Source of the DNA: Bacteroides sp. | GTDB taxonomy: Bacteria > Bacteroidota > Bacteroidia > Bacteroidales > Bacteroidaceae | Reading direction: 5' to 3' | Length of the DNA stretch: 21,158 nucleotides | Assembly: GCA_030151885.1 (NCBI GenBank) | Contig: JASLCG010000091.1 | Span: forward strand, 1 to 21,158 | In this document: positions 7,155 through 16,983 of the stretch, piece by piece | Layout of the letters: every line of letters begins with the position of its first letter | Numbering within the stretch: position 1 is the first letter of the stretch | Made by a program: the position numbers and the translations under genes | The notes under the pieces: model-generated | Databases searched by the model: none | What the model was told of the DNA's origin: nothing | Seen by the model: only the letters and a program-made list of their open reading frames with translations

Positions 7155-7928
7155 ATGAATATAACAATTATAGGCGCTGGCAATATGGGCGGAGCAATTG
7201 CCCAAGGATTAGCCACACAAATAGGTAAAACTGTAAAGCAGCTATCAGTAGTAAATAGATCGACAGATAAACTTACTAAGTTGAAAAGTCAATTTAATAA
7301 CATACGGATAGATCAATCTCATCAAGAAGCTGTAGATGAATCAAATATAGTCATTATAGCTGTAAAGCCATGGCTTGTAGAGGATGTTATGAACAGTCTT
7401 ATTTTTAACGATAATCACATAATTATATCTGTAGCCTCTGGTATTACTTGTGATCAAATCTTAGAGCTGTGCCATCCTGCAACAACTGTATTTCGAATAA
7501 TACCGAACACCGCTATATCAGAAAAGGCAAGCATGAATATCATATCATCAATAAATGCTTCGACCCAACAAGAGGAGCAAGTAGATGCTCTATTTAAACC
7601 ATTAGGTTATAACATGTTTATTCCTGAAGATAAGATGGCTCCTGCTACAGCTATAGCCTCTTGTGGAATAGCTTATCTTTTTAAATATATCCAAGCTTGT
7701 ATGCAAGCTGGTGTAGAAGCCGGATTAACACCTAACGAAGCTAAAACATTAGCCGCACAAGCAGCTATTGGAGCCGGTACAGTTCTAATAAACCAACCAA
7801 ATAGTCATCCATCTACAGAAATTGACAAAGTAACTACACCTGGAGGCATAACTATAAAAGGTATAAATACACTTGAAAAAGGAAACTTCACACATACTAT
7901 AATCGAGGCTATTAAAAAGAGCCAGTAA
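7155..7928 (+). CDS. proC: Pyrroline-5-carboxylate reductase
   Basis: This 257-residue protein is slightly shorter than the usual 260-280. The N-terminal Rossmann loop is IIGAGNMG at residues 5-12. The C-terminal family signature is VTTPGGITIKGINTLEKGN, the ProC pattern with PGG and a following LE. It reduces pyrroline-5-carboxylate to proline with NAD(P)H, usually as an oligomer joined through the helical C-terminal domain. It is last in the arginine block and separated from argD by 43 bases that include a terminator-like hairpin, so its expression may be lower than, or uncoupled from, the arginine genes. It is convergent with the HTCS gene, with only 25 bases between stop codons. Confidence 0.95.
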   Translation: MNITIIGAGNMGGAIAQGLATQIGKTVKQLSVVNRSTDKLTKLKSQFNNIRIDQSHQEAVDESNIVIIAVKPWLVEDVMNSLIFNDNHIIISVASGITCDQILELCHPATTVFRIIPNTAISEKASMNIISSINASTQQEEQVDALFKPLGYNMFIPEDKMAPATAIASCGIAYLFKYIQACMQAGVEAGLTPNEAKTLAAQAAIGAGTVLINQPNSHPSTEIDKVTTPGGITIKGINTLEKGNFTHTIIEAIKKSQ

Positions 7929-7939
7929 TATACTTAAAG

Positions 7940-7969
7940 ATATAGGGAGCAATCTATTGCTTCCTATAT
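7940..7969. terminator. Hairpin between convergent proC and HTCS genes
   Basis: A 14-bp stem (7940-7953 with 7956-7969, one G-T wobble) with a 2-base nominal loop lies between the converging genes and runs into the last codons of the HTCS gene. No T tract follows on either strand, so it is a weak or non-canonical terminator serving both transcripts. Confidence 0.5.
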
Positions 7970-10900
7970 ACTGATGGCGATACTCCTTTTATCTGCTTAA
8001 ATACCGTACTAAAATAACGTTGGTTATTAAAACCTAACATGTCTGATATCTCTCCAACACTTTTATCTGTATTCTTTAACAGCTCACAAGCATAATTAAT
8101 TCTACAGGAAATTACGTAGTCATTAACCCCTACCCCTCCTATTGCTTTTAACTTATTGTATAATGATGCTCTACTCATTCCTATTTCTTCTGTTATAAAG
8201 TTTACATCTAAGTTTGGATTCGATATATTATCACTTATAATCTTATTCAGGTTACTTATAAAGTTTTCATCACCTATACTATAAGTATTTTCAACTGGAT
8301 CAATCAGTTTATCAGATGTAACAGTAGATTTTTTGACCTGTTCTCTAGTATAAAGAATATTTTTAATTAAATATAATAGATTATCTATATCAAACGGTTT
8401 GGGTACATAAGCATCTGCACCGACTTTATAACCTATTTTTTCACTAAAGTTATCTACCCTTGCTGTAAGTAGTAAAACAGGAATATGACTTATAGCCTTA
8501 GACTGTTTTATACTTTTACATAGCTCATAGCCATCCATTAAAGGCATCATTACATCACTGATTACTAAGTCTGGCATATTATTTTCTAGGTTAGAGATGG
8601 CATCTTTACCATTACAGAAAGTATACACTGTCTTAAAATAACACTCTAACTCCTTAGTTATAAAACTTCTAAGCTCATCATCATCTTCTACAATCGCTAC
8701 AGAGTAGAGTTTAGTATTTAATAGATCTAACTCCGTGGGTATATCACTATAGACTTGATTGTCAAGTATAGCCTCAACTTCTAAAGTCTCCATTTTAGAC
8801 TCTTGAAATTTAGATATAGGTACACTAAACCAAAAGGTCGCCCCTTGATTTGAATTATTATAAGCCCCAATATCCCCATTAAACGCCTTTACTAACATTT
8901 TTGCATATGACAATCCTATTCCTGAACCTTTTACTGTATGAGAACCTCTGTAAAAGCGTTCAAAAACTCGGTTTAAATCCTCTTTTGAAAGACCTATTCC
9001 TTCGTCTGAAACTTTAAATATCAAGGATTCATCTTCTTTATCTACTGACAAGCTTACCGTAGAGCCTGTTGCTGTAAATTTATAAGCATTCATTAAGAAG
9101 TTAGACAGAATAATTTCACACTTAGATTGATCTAAGTACACATACCCATCATAGTTTATCTGAAGTTTAAGAGTTATTTCTTTAGCTTTAAACTCTACTA
9201 TAAAATCCTCTATTAAAGCATTTATAAAAGTAGATAAATGCAAATGAGATAAAGATACAACATGATCATTATGTTCCATTTGCCTAATATCTAAAATCAT
9301 ATTTAAGATGTTTCTCATCTGCTTGGTTTTCCTAAATACACCAACTAACTCTTTGTAAAATATTGTTTTAGTATCTATCTTTTCTAATATTCTTTTTAAT
9401 GGAGCATATATTAATGTTAAAGGTGTACGAAGTTCATGGCTAATATTTATTAAAAAGCGTATGCGTTCTTCATTTTGCTTCTGCTCTTCATCTCTCTTCA
9501 TAATAGCTAACTCTTGCAAGCGCTTAGACTTGTTATAACGGTGATATATAAAAATTGTTGTAACTATTAAACATCCCCATATAAAAAGAGCTAAGTTAGT
9601 ACGCCACCAAGGAGGTGTCACCTCAATTGTCAAAATAGTCTTTTTAGGAGTCCATTTCCCATCATGAGCCGTACAACTAACTTGAATATCATACTTACCT
9701 ATAGGCAAATTTGATAAATATGCTGTATTTTTATTTGTCAAGAACTCTTTATTATTACTTCCCTTCAAGACAAACTTATAGGCTAAATCTCGGAATATAT
9801 CGTCATTTTTTGGTAATACGTTAATACTCAAAGAACTATGATTCCATGGAATAGCCACATGAGAATCCTTTACTTTAGCAAGGCTAGCTACCCCATCAAT
9901 AATAATACTAGAAAGTATTAATTTAGGCTCTGACTGATTATTTAAATCAATATTTTCATCAATTTCTAATAAGCCCATGACACCCCCTAAAAATATTTTT
10001 CCAGATTGACTTACTAAGGAGGGTTTAGCTAGATATTCATTATAAGCAGCACCCGAAGATTCTCCCCAAATACTAAACAAACTAGTTTCTGGTTGGTAGT
10101 TATAAAGAATCCCATTGGCTCCAATCCATAAACCTTTTTGGGGATGATATGCTAAAGCATTAACCTCTGCCAATAAGTCGGAGTTTACTAGTTCTGCTAT
10201 ACCTGAAGATAGATTAAACTCTAATAAACCTTGGTCAGTACCTATCCATAACGTATTCTCTCCTCCCTCTTCAACTGTTTGAATACGCTGTTTGTTAGGA
10301 GCCGTATAAATTAACTCTAATTGCATTTTTTCTGTATCTAAACAGTAAAGATCTTTTACAGAAGCTAAATAATAATAACTACCATGTTTACTTATTATTT
10401 GTTTAAAAGTCTGAGGAGACTCTCCATCACTATTAGTCTTAACTACAGAGAGAGTCTTTTTTAATTTATTATACAGATAAACTTTATTTGCAAACAATAA
10501 GATTGAATCTTTATTTATAGAAGATACGTTTACAGAGTACCCAGAGTGAAATAATTCTAAGCTTTCTTGCTCTGTGAAAGGATTAAAAGGTGTTATTTTT
10601 TTATTTTTTTCATTTAAGAGGAAAAGTCCCTGACTAAATACAGATAACAACAAGTGATTATGATCATATCTCGTTAATGAGACCACTTTAAAAGAGAATG
10701 TAGATGGGAAATGTGTAAACTCCTGCTTATGAATATCTAATTTATTGACACCTCCACCATCTGTACCTATCCAAACAACATTCTTTGGGGATTCAAATAA
10801 AGATAGAACCGTTCTTTCTGATAAGCCATGGGCATTGTTAGGGACTACATCTCTAAAGCTTTTCATAAATACTTTCCTTATACCGATTAACCCTCCTCTG

Positions 10901-11871
10901 ATAGAACCCGCCCACATATTATTAGATAAATCTAAATACAAAGAAATAACTGAATTTACAGGAAAAGAGTTCACATTACCAGGATCATGGTTTAGCCACG
11001 TAAAACTCTGAATGTTCTTATTCCAAATGGATATTCCTCCACCATCTGTAGCAAACCATACTTCATTATCTCTAGACTTTATATCTAGAATGACATTATA
11101 ACTTAATGAAGAATTATCGGTAGTAAAATGCTTTATAAATTCTCCTTTATAATTGTACTGAACCACCCCTTCTCCATATGGTGACACCCATAATGAACCA
11201 TCTAAGTCTAAATGATACGCCATTATATTGTCATATGTACAAAAAGTGCTCCGTTCTATATTTTTCGTTTTGTGATTATATATCCATAAACCATCTCTAC
11301 GAGTACCAACAAAATACAAGTCCTCTTTCCAATATGCCAAAAATCTTACAGCATCTTGTATCCCAGAAAAAGAGTTGGACTTTACTTGAATTCTAGATAT
11401 TTTATTAGTTACATCGTCAAAGACATATAATCCTCCATGTCCACCAAACAGTTGTCCTTCAGGAATTGATAAAGAGGTTCTTACCCATATTGAATTACCT
11501 GATTCTAAAGTAACCTCTTTAAACGAGTCTTCTAAATAGTTATACTTAGCTAGCCCTGTTTCTGTACCTACCCACAATCCACCTTTCTTATCTTCACTTA
11601 TAAAATGTATAGAGTTAGAAGGTAATATATTTGGATAACGTGGACTGTTTTGATACACTTTTAATTCATGTGCATCATATCTATTTATACCACTTCGCGT
11701 ACCAATCCACAAGTATCCTCTACTGTCATAAAAAGTAGTTTTCACAGTAGACTGACTTAACCCATCTCTAACAGATAGCTGTTTAAAGTAATAGTCATTT
11801 TGACCATATACAAAAGAGTTTAAAAGCAGACATAAAACTGATAATACAATGTTCTTCATAATAGTATTCAT
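7954..11871 (-). CDS. Hybrid two-component system regulator (HTCS) of the polysaccharide locus
   Basis: This protein has 1305 residues from the ATG at 11871; an upstream in-frame GTG (11883) and a downstream ATG (11859) are alternatives, and the last gives the most compact signal peptide (MKNIVLSVLCLLL...YGQ). The order is: signal peptide; periplasmic propeller repeats (LWIGT, VWFATDGGGI, VWIGTDGGGVNKL) to about residue 650; Y_Y_Y domain to about 755; one membrane helix (about 758-777); HisKA with the phosphorylated histidine H812 in NISHELRTP; HATPase with DEGIG and GSGIGLS boxes (about 925-1010); receiver with D1106 in ISDVMMP and K1158 in PKPF; and a C-terminal AraC-type DNA-binding domain (about 1200-1305). 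All catalytic residues are present. It would sense a glycan fragment in the periplasm and activate the divergent susC operon. The family call is secure; the ligand is unknown. Confidence 0.96.
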   Translation of the reverse strand: MNTIMKNIVLSVLCLLLNSFVYGQNDYYFKQLSVRDGLSQSTVKTTFYDSRGYLWIGTRSGINRYDAHELKVYQNSPRYPNILPSNSIHFISEDKKGGLWVGTETGLAKYNYLEDSFKEVTLESGNSIWVRTSLSIPEGQLFGGHGGLYVFDDVTNKISRIQVKSNSFSGIQDAVRFLAYWKEDLYFVGTRRDGLWIYNHKTKNIERSTFCTYDNIMAYHLDLDGSLWVSPYGEGVVQYNYKGEFIKHFTTDNSSLSYNVILDIKSRDNEVWFATDGGGISIWNKNIQSFTWLNHDPGNVNSFPVNSVISLYLDLSNNMWAGSIRGGLIGIRKVFMKSFRDVVPNNAHGLSERTVLSLFESPKNVVWIGTDGGGVNKLDIHKQEFTHFPSTFSFKVVSLTRYDHNHLLLSVFSQGLFLLNEKNKKITPFNPFTEQESLELFHSGYSVNVSSINKDSILLFANKVYLYNKLKKTLSVVKTNSDGESPQTFKQIISKHGSYYYLASVKDLYCLDTEKMQLELIYTAPNKQRIQTVEEGGENTLWIGTDQGLLEFNLSSGIAELVNSDLLAEVNALAYHPQKGLWIGANGILYNYQPETSLFSIWGESSGAAYNEYLAKPSLVSQSGKIFLGGVMGLLEIDENIDLNNQSEPKLILSSIIIDGVASLAKVKDSHVAIPWNHSSLSINVLPKNDDIFRDLAYKFVLKGSNNKEFLTNKNTAYLSNLPIGKYDIQVSCTAHDGKWTPKKTILTIEVTPPWWRTNLALFIWGCLIVTTIFIYHRYNKSKRLQELAIMKRDEEQKQNEERIRFLINISHELRTPLTLIYAPLKRILEKIDTKTIFYKELVGVFRKTKQMRNILNMILDIRQMEHNDHVVSLSHLHLSTFINALIEDFIVEFKAKEITLKLQINYDGYVYLDQSKCEIILSNFLMNAYKFTATGSTVSLSVDKEDESLIFKVSDEGIGLSKEDLNRVFERFYRGSHTVKGSGIGLSYAKMLVKAFNGDIGAYNNSNQGATFWFSVPISKFQESKMETLEVEAILDNQVYSDIPTELDLLNTKLYSVAIVEDDDELRSFITKELECYFKTVYTFCNGKDAISNLENNMPDLVISDVMMPLMDGYELCKSIKQSKAISHIPVLLLTARVDNFSEKIGYKVGADAYVPKPFDIDNLLYLIKNILYTREQVKKSTVTSDKLIDPVENTYSIGDENFISNLNKIISDNISNPNLDVNFITEEIGMSRASLYNKLKAIGGVGVNDYVISCRINYACELLKNTDKSVGEISDMLGFNNQRYFSTVFKQIKGVSPSVYRKQ

Positions 11872-11887
11872 AGACTTAAGCACACTA

Positions 11888-11895
11888 CAAATTTA
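11888..11895 (-). promoter_or_regulatory. Possible -7 box of the HTCS gene
   Basis: TAAATTTG on the minus strand matches TAnnTTTG. No TTTG is found 18-20 bases upstream. Transcription would begin close to 11882, which argues against the GTG at 11883 as the start codon and for an ATG at 11871 or 11859 with a very short leader. Confidence 0.4.
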
Positions 11896-11963
11896 ATAAA
11901 AAGATTTGGCTATGTAGCTCCATATTATTGATTCAAGCCCCCACTATAAGCATTTTATACAGA

Positions 11964-11997
11964 ATTAGACATTATCATACCTATATTAGACAATATC
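11964..11997 (+). promoter_or_regulatory. Candidate HTCS operator: 13-bp direct repeat at 21-bp spacing
   Basis: ATTAGACATTATC (11964-11976) and ATTAGACAATATC (11985-11997) match at 12 of 13 positions and are offset by exactly 21 bp, two helical turns. That is the arrangement expected for tandem AraC-type DNA-binding domains such as the HTCS C-terminus. The nearer repeat ends 25 bases before the susC -7 box, where an activator would contact polymerase. No good -33 TTTG is present, consistent with an activator-dependent promoter. Confidence 0.6.
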
Positions 11998-12022
11998 GAA
12001 CAATATAAAAAAGCTTTGTATT

Positions 12023-12030
12023 TATGTTTG
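12023..12030 (+). promoter_or_regulatory. -7 box of the susC operon promoter
   Basis: TATGTTTG matches TAnnTTTG and lies 54 bases before the susC ATG. The -33 position (about 12000-12003) lacks TTTG. Transcription would start near 12037, leaving a leader of about 48 bases. Confidence 0.6.
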
Positions 12031-12084
12031 TTGCGTTGACAAATTCTTAGTGAGAATAATCTAATCAAATATATTAAAAACAAT

Positions 12085-15000
12085 ATGCAAAAACACAGAG
12101 TTAATATCAGCTCTACGCTTGCACTTTTATTCATTTTCTTATTCACTCCTTTATTTGGAGCAACTACAATTCTTGCACAAGAAAAAACTGTAACAGGGAT
12201 TGTTATTGATGAAAATAATGAAACAATTATTGGAGCAAGCGTTATGGTAAAAGGAACATCAAAAGGTACAATTACCGATATTGATGGGAACTTTTCTATT
12301 AAACTATCCAACAACGAACAAATCCTTGAAATCTCTTATATAGGCTATAAAGCACAAGAGGTTAAAGTTGGAAGTAAAACACATTTAAAAATAGTATTGG
12401 TTGAAGACAGTAAGCTACTAGAAGAAGTAGTAGTAGTTGGCTATGGTACAGTAAGAAAAGGTGATGTTACAGGTGCTATATCATCTGTTAAACCTGATGC
12501 AGACCAAGCTGCAACAGCTATGTCTGTTGACAATCTTCTACAAGGAAAAGTGGCAGGTGTATCTATAGGAAATAGTGTAGCAAGCCCAGGTGCAGCTAAC
12601 TCTGTTACAATTCGTGGAGCCAACTCATTAAGAGGAGACAACCAGCCATTATATGTTATAGACAACATTCCTCAAGCATCAACAGGAGATTTCTCTGCAA
12701 GTGCTTTTAATGACTTTCAACCAGCACAAGACCCTTTAACAAGCTTGAACCCTCAAGATATTGAAGATATTCAAATCTTAAAGGATGCTTCTGCTACAGC
12801 TATATATGGGTCTCGAGGCGCAAATGGAGTTATATTAATTACTACTAAAAAAGGCCAAGCAGGAAAAGTTAAAGTGAATGCTAGTGCAAACTTCTCAATT
12901 CTCACAGCTACAAATCTGCATAAGATGTTAAACTTGAATGAATATGCTGATTTTAGGAACCAACAACTAGGAGAACATGCTCGTCAATTCTTTAAAGTAG
13001 ATGACGAAGTTAGATATATTTTCTCAGGATCAGAATATGACCCAGAAGACCCAAGCTCATATCACGTATTAAAATATGAAAACTGGCAAAAGCAGATATA
13101 TAGAACGGCTTTATCACAAAATTATACTGCTACCATTAATGGAGGTAGTGATAAAATGACCTATTACGTATCTACAAACTTTAAAGATATAAATGGTATT
13201 GTAAAACAAACAGGATTAAAGCAAGGTGGCATAAATAGTAATTTTTCTATGAAGCTTACCGATAATATTAAGTTACTTATATCAATGAGTGGGTCATTGA
13301 AAAAGAATGACATGATGTCTGGAGGCGACTCTAAAGGTGGAGCTACTGGATCTGTTACTAGAACAGCAATAGACTCTCATCCTTACTTAAGCCCTCAGGG
13401 AGAGCCTAACCTTTCTGATGAGCAAAGAACTACTGTATGGAGTTGGTTGGACGACTATGATGATAAAACAGAAGAGAAAGTATTTAGAGGGTCCGCAGAT
13501 CTAACTTGGACAATTAATAAACATTTCTCTTATAACATACGTCTTGGAGGTAATATTTTCCAACAAGATAGAGCTCGTTGGTTCGGTCTTCAATTATTTA
13601 GAGGAAGAAATGACAATGGTTCATTAGGTCTTACTAACCTTGAAAGAACTAATCACACTATTGAAAACTTAGTAAACTATAACACTAAAATAAAGAACTT
13701 CGGTACTCTATCGGCAGTTGTAGGTGTAACATACGATAAATACACATCTCTTAATAAAATTACTGCAGCAAGAGACTTTGAAACGATGTCTTTAAGAACT
13801 AAAGGACTACATATGGCTAGAGTTATTAATGAAAGACAGCCATTACAAAAAGACTATCAATTGTTATCGTATTTAGGTAGAGTGAATCTTTCTATGCTTG
13901 AAGGAAGATATCTAGCGACAGTTAACTTTAGAGCAGATGGTTCGAGTAAGTTTATTAAAACTAACAGATGGTCTTACTTCCCTTCTTTTTCTCTTGCATG
14001 GAGAATGGAGCAAGAAAACTTTATAAAAGACAACTTTAATTGGATAGACCAATTAAAGCTTCGTATAGGATATGGACAAACAGGTAATCAGGCTATTGAC
14101 CCTTACAATAGTTTTGCAAACTATGGAGAAAGTTCTGACTACTCGAATGCTAATGGAGATAAAGATTTATCTCTTGGAGTAAACAATTTACAGAATCCAA
14201 AACTTAAATGGGAGAAAACTTCTTCAACTAATATCGGGCTGGATTTTGGCATACTAAACAATAGAATTACTGCGACAATTGATACTTATTATAAAAAGAC
14301 TTCAGACCTATTAATTTCTAAGCAAGTTGGACCTAGTACTGGTTTCAATACTGTATTAATGAATCAAGGTGGAATTACGAATAAAGGAGTAGAGTTATCT
14401 TTATCTACCTACCCTGTAAGAAGTAAAAAATTCACACTTGAAGTTAGTGGTAATATAGCATTTAATAAAAGTAGAATTTCGGATTTAGGTCTTCCAGAAA
14501 AACAATATGGTAACGACACCTATATTGCCTATCTAGGAAACTCTGTAGGAGATCAATTTGGACCAGCAAATATTTTCATTAAAGGTAAAGCTCCTGGACT
14601 ATTTTGGGGCTACAAGACTAATGGTGTTATTCAAGAAGACAGTACACCTGTTACTAGTAAAGTATCAACAACTACCCCTGGAAATATTAACTTCGTAGAT
14701 AGTAATGGAGATCAAGTTATTGATGAAAATGATAAAGTCATAATAGGTGATCCTAACCCAAAATTCACATACGGATTTCAATTAGCTGCATCATATCAAA
14801 ACTTCACACTATCTGCTTCCTTTAATGGTGTACACGGGAACGACATTATGAATGCTAATGCTCGTTTTGAAAGCACCCCAGGTAAACAAGCTAATAACCT
14901 TACAAGAAAAGCATGGCAAGGCTCTTGGACTCCAGAAAACAGGAGTAACGCCTACCCCTCTGTAAACAGTGTTATTCCATCTCAAGCTGTTTTAGACCGA

Positions 15001-15258
15001 TATATTGAAGATGGTAGTTTTTTAAGGTGCTCTGACATTACTCTAAACTACTCTTTTAAAAAACATCTTATTAAAAATATTGGCATCAATGGGTTAAGTC
15101 TATTTGCATCTGTCAAAAATGCTTTCATACTTACTAGTTACTCAGGATATGACCCAGAAGTTAACACATTTGCTTTTGATGGCTTGCGAAGAGGTATTGA
15201 TTTAAATTCAATGCCACAACCTCGCTCATATATTTTTGGGGTTAACGTTTCATTCTAA
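12085..15258 (+). CDS. SusC/RagA-type TonB-dependent outer-membrane receptor
   Basis: This 1057-residue protein begins with a long signal peptide (about 1-32, ending near ILAQ). A carboxypeptidase-regulatory-like domain (about 35-110; GASVMVKGTSKGTITDIDGNFSI) follows, then a TonB-box region EEVVVVGYGT near 115-125, the plug domain to about 256 (GDVTGAISSV, then GSRGANGVILITTKKG), and a 22-strand-type barrel to the C-terminal phenylalanine (FGVNVSF). It would import oligosaccharide across the outer membrane using TonB energy, capped by the SusD partner 15 bases downstream. It is the first gene of the locus operon, divergent from the HTCS gene. Length and domain order are normal; the substrate cannot be read from the sequence. 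Confidence 0.97.
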   Translation: MQKHRVNISSTLALLFIFLFTPLFGATTILAQEKTVTGIVIDENNETIIGASVMVKGTSKGTITDIDGNFSIKLSNNEQILEISYIGYKAQEVKVGSKTHLKIVLVEDSKLLEEVVVVGYGTVRKGDVTGAISSVKPDADQAATAMSVDNLLQGKVAGVSIGNSVASPGAANSVTIRGANSLRGDNQPLYVIDNIPQASTGDFSASAFNDFQPAQDPLTSLNPQDIEDIQILKDASATAIYGSRGANGVILITTKKGQAGKVKVNASANFSILTATNLHKMLNLNEYADFRNQQLGEHARQFFKVDDEVRYIFSGSEYDPEDPSSYHVLKYENWQKQIYRTALSQNYTATINGGSDKMTYYVSTNFKDINGIVKQTGLKQGGINSNFSMKLTDNIKLLISMSGSLKKNDMMSGGDSKGGATGSVTRTAIDSHPYLSPQGEPNLSDEQRTTVWSWLDDYDDKTEEKVFRGSADLTWTINKHFSYNIRLGGNIFQQDRARWFGLQLFRGRNDNGSLGLTNLERTNHTIENLVNYNTKIKNFGTLSAVVGVTYDKYTSLNKITAARDFETMSLRTKGLHMARVINERQPLQKDYQLLSYLGRVNLSMLEGRYLATVNFRADGSSKFIKTNRWSYFPSFSLAWRMEQENFIKDNFNWIDQLKLRIGYGQTGNQAIDPYNSFANYGESSDYSNANGDKDLSLGVNNLQNPKLKWEKTSSTNIGLDFGILNNRITATIDTYYKKTSDLLISKQVGPSTGFNTVLMNQGGITNKGVELSLSTYPVRSKKFTLEVSGNIAFNKSRISDLGLPEKQYGNDTYIAYLGNSVGDQFGPANIFIKGKAPGLFWGYKTNGVIQEDSTPVTSKVSTTTPGNINFVDSNGDQVIDENDKVIIGDPNPKFTYGFQLAASYQNFTLSASFNGVHGNDIMNANARFESTPGKQANNLTRKAWQGSWTPENRSNAYPSVNSVIPSQAVLDRYIEDGSFLRCSDITLNYSFKKHLIKNIGINGLSLFASVKNAFILTSYSGYDPEVNTFAFDGLRRGIDLNSMPQPRSYIFGVNVSF

Positions 15259-15273
15259 CGAGATTAATATATT

Positions 15274-16962
15274 ATGAGAAATTTATTATATATAATACTA
15301 TCAGTCATTTGTCTAAGTTCTTGCTTAGATGAAGATCCTAATTATTCACTTAATAGCAAAACGGTATACACAGATGTGCGTACAGCTAAAATGGCTCTGA
15401 ATGGATGTTATGGAGAGATGACTACAAACAATACATATGGCCAAGCTATTCAAGAACTATTTATTGGAGCTTCTGGCTTAAGTTGGGGACAGACAAAAGA
15501 TGATGATATCGACAGATACACATCTTTAGACGTATCTCCTTCATCACCTATTCTTTCCCAATATTGGAGTGGCTCTTACGCTACTATTAAAAACTGTAAC
15601 TTCTTTATAAGAGACATACAATCATCAAATTTAAATGCTGATGTTATATCTCAATTCTTAGGAGAGGCTTATTTCATTAGAGGTTTAATATATTTTAATT
15701 TATTAACAACCTTTGGGGAGGTTCCACTGCGTATTGTTCCTACAGAAGAAGAGACACAACATCTTAAAAAGGCGTCTAAAGCAGAGATTATTTCACAAAT
15801 AAAAAAGGACTTACAAAGTGCGCTTGAAAATCTACCTGAAGTTAATGAAGTTGGTAGGGCTACATGTTTTACAGCAAAAGCATTCTTGACCAAACTATAC
15901 TGGATGCTAGCATCTGCAGAGAATACCTCTTCTTCTAATTATTGGAAAGAAGCCAAAAAACTAGGAGATGAGATTATACAGTCAAATAAATATGAACTAG
16001 AGCCTAACTTTGAGAGCCTTTTTGTTAATCACATAAACAACTCAAAAGAAGTTATATTTCAACTAAATTTTACAACTTTTTCTGAATCGAGTGGTAACAG
16101 AGGAAACTGGCTTTTTGCACCTCAAAAGGCTACATCAGGAGTTTCTTGGGGTAGGAATAGAGTTTCAAAGGCTTTTCACGACTGGTTTAAAGGGACGTAT
16201 CCAGATGATCCTAGATACGAACATACATTCTTAACTCACTGGATAAATACTAATAATAAAAAAGATATCTACTCTTATCCGTTTCTCATGACCAATGACT
16301 TAGGTCTATTGGAAATCCAGTATAATACAGCAGCAGATCCAACAAATCCTAAGCTAGAAGATCAACACAAGCGTATCCAAAATCAAATTGGAAAACCTAA
16401 GGGAGATCATAATGGATGGCCATTTTATAAGAAGCAAATTGATTTTATTAGTGATGCTCAAAAAAGTAATAAAAATTTAATACTCTTTAGATATGCTGAC
16501 TTCTTATTAATGATGGCTGATGTAGAAAATGAACTAGGCAACCAAACAGAAGCAATTAAATACATTAATAAGGTATTAACTAGAGCTAGAACATCTAATG
16601 GAAATAATACAGCTATTTACCCTAAAAACATATCAGAAGGAACTTCACAAGAGGACCTGAGAATGTTAATTTTCCAAGAAAGATTGTTTGAACTAGCTGG
16701 TGAACCTTCTATGTACACTGATGTAAGGCGTAGAGGTATTGAATTTTTAAAAGTGATATTAGAACGTCACAACAATCATAATATTACAAACGAGATTGCT
16801 ACAAATAAAGACTTAGGAACACATAACTTCCGCGAAAGACTGTTCAAAAACGGAAGCCTAACAGATGATTTTTTAAAGAAAAACTTATTACTGCCAATCC
16901 CAATATCAGAAATTAATGGCAATAACGAATTAACACGCGAAGATCAAAACTTCGGATATTAA
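15274..16962 (+). CDS. SusD/RagB-type glycan-binding lipoprotein
   Basis: This 562-residue protein has a lipoprotein signal peptide: MRNLLYIILSVICLSSC with the lipidated cysteine at residue 17. Acidic LDEDP follows, the kind of signal that sends Bacteroidota lipoproteins to the cell surface. The SusD/RagB helical fold is indicated by AYFIRGLIYFNLLTTFGEVPL near 129-149, RYADFLLMMADVENEL near 407, and the C-terminal QERLFELAGEPSMYTDVRRRG near 467. It acts as the surface lid on the SusC barrel and binds glycan. It is 15 bases after susC and is followed by a hairpin before the enzyme genes, which may lower enzyme expression relative to the transporter. Confidence 0.96.
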   Translation: MRNLLYIILSVICLSSCLDEDPNYSLNSKTVYTDVRTAKMALNGCYGEMTTNNTYGQAIQELFIGASGLSWGQTKDDDIDRYTSLDVSPSSPILSQYWSGSYATIKNCNFFIRDIQSSNLNADVISQFLGEAYFIRGLIYFNLLTTFGEVPLRIVPTEEETQHLKKASKAEIISQIKKDLQSALENLPEVNEVGRATCFTAKAFLTKLYWMLASAENTSSSNYWKEAKKLGDEIIQSNKYELEPNFESLFVNHINNSKEVIFQLNFTTFSESSGNRGNWLFAPQKATSGVSWGRNRVSKAFHDWFKGTYPDDPRYEHTFLTHWINTNNKKDIYSYPFLMTNDLGLLEIQYNTAADPTNPKLEDQHKRIQNQIGKPKGDHNGWPFYKKQIDFISDAQKSNKNLILFRYADFLLMMADVENELGNQTEAIKYINKVLTRARTSNGNNTAIYPKNISEGTSQEDLRMLIFQERLFELAGEPSMYTDVRRRGIEFLKVILERHNNHNITNEIATNKDLGTHNFRERLFKNGSLTDDFLKKNLLLPIPISEINGNNELTREDQNFGY

Positions 16963-16983
16963 TCAAATCTAACAATCTCAATA

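Noticed and set aside
10745..11011. Plus-strand open frames inside the HTCS gene
   Set aside because: They are antisense shadows of the propeller repeats; the sense frame has clear domain motifs throughout.
11872..11883. GTG at 11883 as the HTCS start
   Set aside because: The predicted -7 box puts transcription start at about 11882, and ATG codons at 11871 and 11859 give better signal peptides.
11955..12314. Minus-strand open frame of 119 codons overlapping the susC 5' end
   Set aside because: It is antisense to the susC signal peptide and first domain and covers the promoter region; it has no recognisable domain.
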